Source of the DNA: Magnolia sinica
Taxonomy: Eukaryota; Streptophyta; Magnoliopsida; Magnoliales; Magnoliaceae
DNA length: 64,000 nt
Assembly (NCBI RefSeq): GCF_029962835.1
Contig: NC_080574.1
Location: 38,011,501 to 38,075,500 of the forward strand
Direction of reading: 5' to 3'
In this document: piece after piece, positions 55,745 through 64,000 of the stretch
Layout of the letters: the number at the start of each line of letters is the position of its first letter
Numbering within the stretch: the stretch's first letter is position 1
Notes under the pieces: model-generated
The model's input: the letters and a program-made list of their open reading frames with translations, nothing else
What the model was told of the DNA's origin: nothing
The model's database searches: none
Position numbers and translations under genes: made by a program

Positions 55745-56920
55745 GACTTGGACCTTTAATCACTTATTTTCAAATTGGGTTGCTTCTCATGATTCGGTTG
55801 ACCTTCCCTTAGGGGGAGCTAAATTTACTTGGTTAAACGATTAGGCTAATCCTATTCTCTCTCGTTTGGACATGTTCCTAGTCTCGCTTGAATGGCTCGC
55901 AAAATTTCTCCTAGACACTCAATGGGGTTTGCCAAGATTAGTTTCTGACCATAGACCAATTGTTTTGGAGGTTTCTGATTTAAATTGGGGTCTTAGACTT
56001 TTTTGGTTTGAGGCGGCCTGGTTGGAAATTAAAGGTTTCTCGAATCTTGTCAAAGACTAGTGGTCCTCCTCTGTAGCCCATGGCCATGCATGCTTTGGGT
56101 AAAGTCGAAACCTTAAGATGTTGAAAGATAAAATTAAATTCTAAAAGGATGCCCTAGGTGCGAGTGAAGCTGAATTTGATTATACATTGCTCAAGATTCA
56201 AGATCAGGACATCAAGGAAGACGCTAGCTTATTATTGGAAGAAGATCGGGGAGAAAGAGCATCCTTACCTGCTAACTATGCCTCATTTTTAGAGGAGGAC
56301 GGAATCAAATGGCGGCAGCGATCCGGAGCTTCGTGGTTGAAAGAGGGGGATAAGAATACTCGATTCTTTCATTGCTTGTATAGTGCTCAAGCTCGAGTTA
56401 ACAAAATCAGTTCTTTAGTGGTGGATGGTTCTAACACTTTGGACAAGGGACAAATTTGCGACTCCATTGTCCTTTTTAATGAAAAGTTGCTTTCAATTGC
56501 TTAATGGAGGTGACCGTTATTAGATAATCTGGAATTCCCTAGACTATTAACTGAAGATGCAAACTTCCTTAATAATCCAATTGTAGAAGAAGAAGTCAAA
56601 TCTGCCCTCGATTCGATGTGGTGATAAAGCCTCGGGCCTGACGGCTTTCCAATAATGTTTTTTTTTTTTTTTTTTTTCTTTCCACAAGTTTTGGCCATTG
56701 GTTAGCTATGATGTGATGGATTTCATTTCAGATTTTTTTTGCTAGTAGTTGACTTTGAACTTAGTGCGACCTTCATAGCTCTCATTCCCAAAATTGAAGG
56801 AGTGCAGATGTTAAAAGACTTTCATGTTATTATCCTTATAGAAAGCTCATATAAAATTTTGGCCAATGTTTTGCTCTTAGATTCAGTAAAGTCTTATCCA
56901 AGATCATTTTGTAAAATCAA
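55745..56920 (+). mobile_element. L1 LINE, endonuclease end to RT start (plus)
   Basis: Reads LVSDHRPIVLEVSDLNWG (endonuclease SDHRP motif, about 55950), SGASWLKEGDKNTRFFHCLY (about 56320), then ATFIALIPKIEGVQMLKDFH (about 56770). Cut at 56921 by the chromovirus LTR. Several stops; dead. Confidence 0.82.
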
Positions 56921-59900
56921 TGCAAGACATAAAATTCAAGTATGATGTGCAAGATGTTCAGTCTTTAGAACACACTAGTTTAGAAACAATTACACAAAAT
57001 TCCACATCCCACATAAAAAGTTCAAACACTCAATCAAGGGGAATCTTATGCGGATCCAGGTCTACACATGCTAGGGCCGGATCAATCAAAATTATAGACC
57101 AAACAAGAATCAAAGGAGGGTAAATTCATTCACACATGTACAAAAATAATTTCCCCAATCCAAGGGATTCAGAAATTTCTATTTGAGGAACCTTAAGGTT
57201 GAAGAAAGGGCATAAAATTGGGGATCTGAGTAATTTAGGGTTAGGTTTAGGGATTTTGGGTGAAAGAGGAGTGAAAGAGAGGAAAGAGACGAATCGGATA
57301 AGTACTGCACGTGTGGACAACGACAATGGCCCAGACGCATGTGCGTGTGATCCCGACCGCACGTGTGTGGGGCCCACTATTCAGAAAAAGGCCACCTTGG
57401 CCCTGGTCGGCTAGTGATGGACTCCAAAACCCCCAAATCTCAGCTCGATCCGATGATCAATCTGTGCGTGGTACTCCGCCGAAGTTTCAGCTCTCCTGCA
57501 GGGCCAAATTCCAGAAATCTGTTGTATAAAAGAAACATCTGCAAAATATTGATGAATTTGCAGAGAGATGGCTGTAGGAGAAGAGAAATATGGAAGGTAG
57601 AAGGTGGGAACGAATCAGAATTCGTGTGGTTTCGCACCACGGTAGTCAGCCCTTCAAGGAAGGGAGGGTTTCACACCCAATTGGATTTTCCCAACTTAGA
57701 AACTCAGGGAAGCAGGAAAAAACTGCAAAAATTTTATTAATCTTCAATGAGAAAAAAGACTACAAGGGGTGCCTATTTATAATAAAACCCTATACCCCAA
57801 AACTCGCGCCATGTGCGCAACCTATTACTTGGAGACGAAGTAATAAAAAATAACAACCAATCAAAGCAATCTAAACCATCCATGATATTCCTAATAATAA
57901 TAATAAGCAAAACCCAAAGTACTAGATTAATTAGAATAGTGGGCTACGATCATGAGAACCCATGGTGGGATTCACATGACTATCGGGTCCACTCCAACGA
58001 ATCAAAACGCCGTCCTCTAATTAGGAGGCCCTCCCTGGACGTCGTTATCAATCCAGATCGATGGTGGGGCCTCCTTGCGTACGTGCGTAAGGGGCGTTCG
58101 TGTGCGCGATATGTCCCCATCAATTCTCCCCGGTTGCAAAGGTTTCACCACTGGCGAAACAAAACTCTTGAACTGCTCCGAGATGTCAAGATCAAGTCTT
58201 TGAAGCTCTTCCTTAGCGAGCCATGTACTGTCTGAAGCTGGGCATGACTTTCACTTGACCAAAAACTTTTGAAATCCACCATCCAACGTCGATACTATCT
58301 GATGGTCTAGAATATCCTCTATCTCCTCTCTGGGTGTGGGAAGGGTAGGTATGGGAGGTAGAGGCTGGGAAGATGGGTCGGGAGGGGGCCATGGATCAAG
58401 GAAAAGGTCTGGGGAATCAGGATGGATTGGTGAAAGGCAGAATCGGATTGTGTATTGAGTAACTCAGTACGCTAAGGCATACTGAGTTGACGTGTCACGA
58501 GCTTATTGGCTCTAAGATGTGGGGTCGCATCCCTCCTCCAAACGTCAAAACAAACGCCGTTAGCTTCTCTCTCTTTCTCTCTCTTCCGTGTAATGAGGAA
58601 ACGTAGAAGGATCTACCGCTCCTCTCTCCCCAACAGAAAAAAAAAAACAATATGAAATTCAGTATACTCAATTCTTTTTCTTTATCTAAACTAAAGGTTT
58701 TGATATAGTAGAGTCAACTGAGTTGTTGTGAGGATACAGGTGAAGCTCCCCTCCCGTATAAACATGACTTGTAGCTCAAATCCCAGCCACCCAAATGTGA
58801 GACCCATTGTAGATGGATTATCACCCAAAATCTATACTTAAACTATGTTCTTAACTGGTCGATTAGCAGACACCTGATGCATTGCAAAAGTGTAAAAGAA
58901 AGTAGTCAATGGAAAAGATTCCACAAACCCATGTCCGCTAATCAGAGGTCTGGATTTTCCAATCAACCTAATTTTGAGTACACAACAAATCAAAAGTGTT
59001 TCCCACTATTTTAGCGGTTTGGATTCACTATTCATGCCACGTGTACAGTAAGGAGCCTCACTTATCTGCTATTGACAGCACAGTTGATCACGCTTTATCA
59101 GAAACCCCAAAATACTTCAATCTGTTCACGAATCAAACCAAAAACTCAATTCTTCATTTTTATTGCTAAATTCTTGACAGAACATTGATTTTTTTTTTTC
59201 CCAACATTAAATTATTCCACAAACCCATGTCCACTAATCAGAGATCTGGATTGTCCAATCAACTAGATTTTGAGTACACCACAAATCAATATCATTTCCC
59301 ACTATTTGCACAGTTTGGATTCGCTATTCATGCCACGTGTACAGTAAGGAGCCTCACTTATCTGCTATCAACTGCTATCAACAACACAGTTGATCACGCT
59401 TTATCAAAAACCCCAAAATACACAATTTGTTCACGAATCAAACCAAAAATGATTCCATAACTATGAAATTCATGAAACTCAATTCTTCATTTTTATCACT
59501 GAATTCTTGACACAATATTGATTTTTTCCAACATAATCTAAATCTAGAATTCACAAAGCGGAATCCGGAATTCACAAAACACAGACCAATTTTTCTTTTT
59601 GAATAAAAATCAACGTTAGCATTCAAAAGACAATGGTGAAGTTCGCTGAACTCAATTCTCTTTCTTTATCCATACATTATTCACAACCACCGACCACTCC
59701 AAACTTGGTATTTCAAAATAAGGGTTTTGATGGAGCAGAGTCAACTGACTTGTAGCTAAGAATCAGATGAAGCTCCCCCACCACAAACATGGCCTCTACA
59801 TCTCAACCGTACAAAAAGTGGGACACACGATAGACAGATTATCACCCAATATCTACACTAAAACCATGTTTCTAACCTGTCAATGGTGGACACTTAAGCA

Positions 59901-62900
59901 TTGTAAATGCATAAAAAATAGTCAACGGACAAGATTCAACAAACCCATGTCCATTAATCAGAGGTCTGGATTGTCCAATCAACTTGATTTTGAGCACATG
60001 ACAAATCAACAACGGTTCCAGCTATTTGGGTGGTTCGGATTCAATATTCACACTAGGTATATAGTAAGGAGCCTCACTTGTCTCTTAGCGACACAGTCAA
60101 CTGCACTCTATCAAAGAACAAAAATAATTCAATCCGTGGAGTCCTTTTCTTTCATTTTTTTTTGAATCAAACCAAAAATGATTCAGTAACTACGAAGTTC
60201 ACGAAACTCAATTCTTCCTTTTCATCAATAGTTTTCCCTTCATCCATGTCTTCATGATATCATGAACAGGTTGGATGACAAATAAAAATCATTGTAGGGC
60301 CTACCAAGGTTTCAATAGTGGAAATCATTACTCCTATTGTTTCCTATAGTATGATCCACTTGATCTTTGGATATGCTTAAATTTTGAGCTGAACGCCTTA
60401 AATTAGTTGTAAAAACTAATGGACGGCGTGGATAGACCACATACATTCAAGGTGGGCCCAACTAAGTTTACTTTGTACGATAAAACCGTACTGAGTAACT
60501 CGGTATGCAATCCGATTTCCGTTGGGGATAGAGGAGCGGCAGATCCTTCTACATTTCCTCCTTGCATGGAAGATAGAGAGAAAAAGAAGCTAACAGTGTT
60601 TGTTTTGGCGTCTGGAGGAGGGAAGCGGCCCCACATTTTAGAGCCAATAAGCTCGTGACACGTAACTTAGTACGCCTTAGCATACTGAGTTACTCAGTAC
60701 ACAATCTGATTTCATGAAAGGCCGGACAATGTATTAGTGATCCTCTGAAATGCAACTAGATCCTCCTAATTCCCATGGAAGGTGGAAGATCTACCACATA
60801 CACATTGAGACTATTTCATTTTATAATTTTGAATGGTCTAGTGTTACGTGCGTGTAATTTACAAACAACTCCCTAAGGGTATCGATCTGACTTGATGCAG
60901 ACCATCATAGAGTCCCTTACATTAAATTCCTTGAAACGTTTATGTTGGTCTGTAGAAGGTGTGTAATGTTCATTACTAGTTATGATCTTCTACCTGATTT
61001 CTTGATGTCATGAATGAATGGATGCGCAAAAGACTCTACAGACTCTGACGGCCTATGGCCCAGTGACATAGGGATAATATCAATAGGTTTCCTAGGTTTA
61101 TTACCAGTAATTCAAAAGGACTTGGACCTGTGGACCGATCGACAGAACTATTAAATGCAAACTCGGCTATAGGTAGTATGGTGTCCCATGTCCTGGTGTG
61201 CTGTATATCCTTCATAGGGGAAAACTCATCCGGTAGATCATCAGGAAAGATATCATGAAACTCATCCACTACCGGAATGGCCTCAGTGGGTAACTCTACA
61301 CTAGCCTCTGGTGTACTCTCTAGCCACAAGGCCGTACATGTCGTACCACTAAAAAAGGTGATCCATGTCTGCCAACCAATCTTGAAAAGCTTTAGGGTCC
61401 AAGTGGTCATCAAACGTGGGGGCATCTACTCTAACTCCTTTGAGAAGTTGCGCATCGGGGTCATAGTAGTCTTGATGTCCCTCAAGGGATGGGTGCACGG
61501 GTGCGCGCCCATAACTGATTCCTTGGCTGCTACCTCCATTCCTTGGTCTATCTCCCTGACCACCTGCCCGATATTGGGCATCTTCCCCAATGGTGGGGTT
61601 TTCCCTGGCGGAAGTCTCTAGTTGGGTAATGTGCACATCAAGCTGTTCAAAGCGTTGGTCCATACATTGTTCCAAGTGCCTACCCAAAGACTTAAACTGC
61701 TGGGTTAGCTTGTTCATTGACTCTTGCAATTGCTCCATGTTTAGTGTAGGGTGCAAGCTAAAACCACGACCCGTACGTGTGGGCATACAACTACTAACTC
61801 AATCTAAGGACCTTCTACTACGACTTATGCGCCTAGATAGGACTAAATGCTCCTATAGGACTCTATATATAGAAAACGACACAATACTACTCAATTTTCA
61901 ACAATCTATTTGCCCAAAAAAATCTGTCAACAGAAAATCCAACAAAGAGATATGCAGATTTTCTGATAGTAGAAAATTCAGTAGCCTATATCAGAAATTA
62001 TAGACCTCTAAACAACTCTATATGATGATACTTAATGCATAATGGACACAAATAAACTAAACCCTAAACATGCAATGCATTCCCCTATAAGAACCCTAAG
62101 CTCTTATACCAAATTTGATGTAGGACATGAAATTCAAGTATGATGTGCAATGCAGGATGTTCAGGCTTTAAAACACTCTAGTTTAGAAACAATTACACAA
62201 AATTCCACATCCCACACAAAAAGTTCAAACACTCAATCAAGGGGAATCTTATGCGGATCCAGGTCTACACATGTTAGGGCCGGATCAATCAAAATTATAT
62301 ACCAAACAAGAATCAAAGGAGGGTAAATTCATCCACATGCACAGAAATAATTCCCCCAATCCAAGGGATTTAGAAATTTCAATTCGGGGAACCCTAAGGT
62401 TGAAGAAATGGCATAAAATTGGGGATCTAAGTAATTTAGGGTTAGGTTTAGGGATTTTGGGTGAAAGAGGAGTGAAAGAGATGAAAGAGACGAACCAGAG
62501 AAGTACTACACGTGTGGACAGCAGCAATGGCTCAGACGCACGTGCGTGTGATTCCGGCTGCACGTGTGTGGGGCCCACTATTCCAAAAAAGGCCACCTTG
62601 GACCTAGTCGGCCAGGGATAGACTCCAAAACTCCTAAATCTCAGCTCGATCTAATGCACGGTTTGTGCATGGTGCTCTACCGAAGTTTCAGCCCTCCTGT
62701 AGGGTCAGATTCTGAAAATTTGCTGTAGATGGGGAAACGGCTGCAAATATTGATGGATTTGCAGATGGAATGCTTGTAGGAGGAGAAATATGGATGGAAG
62801 AAGGTAGGGGCGAATCGGGATAGGTGTGGCTTTGCACCACAGTAGTCAGCTCTTCGTGGAAGGGAGGGTTTCACACCCAATCGAATCTCTACAACTCAGG

Positions 62901-63319
62901 AATTTAGAGGAGCAGAAAAATGCAGAAATTTTATTAATCTTCAATGAGAAAAAAAGACTACAAGGGGTGCCTATTTATAATAAAATCCTATACCCAAAAT
63001 TCGCGCCATGTGCACAACCTATTACTTGGAGACGAGGTAATAAAATATAACAACCAATTAAAGCAATCTAAACCATCCATGATATTCCAAATAATAATAA
63101 TAAGCAAAACTCAAAGTACTAGATTAATTAAAATAGTAGGCCACGATCATGAGAACCCATGGTGGGATTCACATGACTATTGGGTCCACTCCAATGAATC
63201 AAAACGCCATCCTCTAACTAGGAGGTCATCCCTGGACATCGTCATCGATCCAGATCGATGGTGGGGCCTCCTTGCGTAGGTGTGTAGGGGGCTTGCGTGT
63301 GCGCGAGATGTCCCCATCA
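56921..63319 (-). mobile_element. Chromovirus (Ty3/gypsy) fossil, minus strand
   Basis: LTRs at 56921-58122 (3') and 62119-63319 (5'), about 1.2 kb each. They read TGATGGGGACAT...CATGTCCTACA on the minus strand and differ at roughly 8-10% by eye, so the copy is several million years old at least. A tRNA-iMet-type primer site (TTGGTATAAGAGC) abuts the 5' LTR at 62099-62112. Parts: gag 61340-61786 (LDPKAFQDWLADMDHLF), small reverse-transcriptase and integrase remnants 61036-61340, integrase end about 60715-61020, and a chromodomain-like stretch near 58140-58440 (KFLVKWKSCP). Much reduced and broken in many places. A 2.3-kb DNA element is inserted at 58439-60713. Confidence 0.85.
58439..60713. 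mobile_element. 2.3-kb inverted-repeat element inserted in the chromovirus
   Basis: Terminal repeats of about 200 bp: AATCGGATTGTGTATTGAGT (58441) pairs with ACTCAGTACACAATCTGATT (60693-60712), and both arms carry CGTGTCACGAGCTTATTGGC or its complement. Flanks GTGAAAGGC (58430-58438) and ATGAAAGGC (60714-60722) are a 9-bp duplication with one mismatch; the empty site GTGAAAGGC stands at 63627-63635 in the neighbouring chromovirus copy. The interior has three diverged copies of a segment of about 300 bp (CACAAACCCATGTCC at 58921, 59217, 59938) and a hairpin module (60240-60460). No ORF of note. Probably Mutator-like, non-autonomous. Confidence 0.88.
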
Positions 63320-64000
63320 ATTCTCCCTGGCTGCGAAGGTTTCGCCACCGGTGAAACAAAACTCCTGAACCGCTCCGAGATGTCTGGATCAAGTCTTTGA
63401 AGCTTCTCCTTAGTGAGTCATATACTGTCTGAAGTTGGGCATAACTTCCACTTGACCAATAACTTTTGAAATCCGCCGTCCGAAGTTGATACTATCTGAT
63501 TGTCTAGAATATCTTTTATCTCCTCTCTGGGTGTGGGAACAGTAGGTATGAGAGGTAGAGGCTAGGAAGATGGGTCGGGAGGGGGCCATGGATTAAGGGA
63601 AAGGTCTGGGGAATCAGGATGGTTAAGTGAAAGGCTGGATAATGTATCAGTGATCCCCTTAAATGCAACTAGATCCTCCACATTAAATGTGGAACTAATT
63701 CCCATGGAAGGTGGAAGATCTACCACATACGCATTGAGACCGTTTCGTTTTATAATTTTGAATGGTCTAGTGCTACGCGCGTGTAATTTACGAACGACTC
63801 CCTGAGGGTATCGATCTGACCTGATGCGGACTATCACAGTCCCTTACATTGAATTTCTTGAAACGTTTATGTTGGTCTGCAGAAAGTGTGTAATGTTCAT
63901 TACTAGTCATGATCTTCTGCCTGATTTCTTGATGCCATGAATGAATGGATGCTCAAAAGACTCTGTAGACTCTGACAGCCGATGGGGTATTATATAGTGA
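63320..64000 (-). mobile_element. 3' end of a neighbouring chromovirus copy sharing the LTR
   Basis: Minus-strand integrase end RKLHARSTRPFKIIKRNGLN with MGISSTFNVEDLVAFKG (63562-63837), then a chromodomain-like stretch up to the LTR at 63319. It is collinear with about 58123-58438 plus 60714-61020, lacking the inserted element. Pol sequence upstream of an LTR that is also the 5' LTR of the next element indicates an LTR-internal-LTR-internal chain. Fossil; runs off the window. Confidence 0.82.

Overview
The window looks like plant nuclear DNA, most likely from a magnoliid such as Magnoliaceae or Lauraceae. The plant call rests on a PPR-DYW gene, plant L1 and RTE LINEs, plant-type LTR elements and a PIP1 aquaporin copy. 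The magnoliid call is inference: a GTGGGCCCCACCATGATGTA-type hairpin module occurs here at least 15 times, and I associate it with magnoliid genomes from memory.

Most of the window is mobile DNA. The only intact protein gene I can defend is a single-exon DYW-class pentatricopeptide repeat protein (25033-27744, minus). Other host-gene material is broken or isolated: single exons of YIF1 (885-1120, minus), the U5 snRNP GTPase SNU114/CLO (1621-2028, plus) and a PDCD2-like protein (2909-2979, minus), and an intronless PIP1 aquaporin copy (about 19590-20489, minus). Two further sites look like exons of unidentified genes (21804-22004; 38086-39170).

Layout. 0-6.5 kb: a Mutator-type terminal repeat, three captured gene fragments and small hairpin elements. 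6.56-18.98 kb: one very large Mutator/foldback-like element with terminal inverted repeats of about 1.5 kb. It is filled with a satellite built from 21-bp monomers arranged in 136-bp units, an array of CGATATATCG palindromes, and a degenerate tandem-repeat ORF ending in a zinc-knuckle-like motif. A 171-bp element with a perfect 9-bp target duplication (TSD) sits in its left arm, and a 3.96-kb solo LTR with a perfect 5-bp TSD sits in its satellite. 19-25 kb: PIP1 retrocopy, tandem duplication, candidate exon, RTE fragment. 25-28 kb: PPR gene. 28-37.6 kb: hairpin elements, an LTR-like block with a 40-bp minisatellite, and a Tat-lineage fossil with an antisense extra ORF. 37.6-41 kb: a promoter-like region and possible first exons of a gene. 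41.0-45.5 kb: an LTR fossil with TSD CCTAT and a tRNA-Arg-type primer site. 45.5-50.2 kb: sparse sequence, a hAT-like element, nested Tourist-like elements. 50.7-56.9 kb: opposed L1 fragments. 56.9-64 kb: a minus-strand chromovirus fossil, with a neighbouring copy sharing its LTR, split by a 2.3-kb inverted-repeat element whose empty site survives in the neighbour.

The genes do not form a pathway. The connecting thread is the hairpin module, which is found inside Mutator-type, Tourist-type, foldback and LTR elements. Boundaries were read by eye; where a TSD or empty site is quoted, the junction is good to the base.
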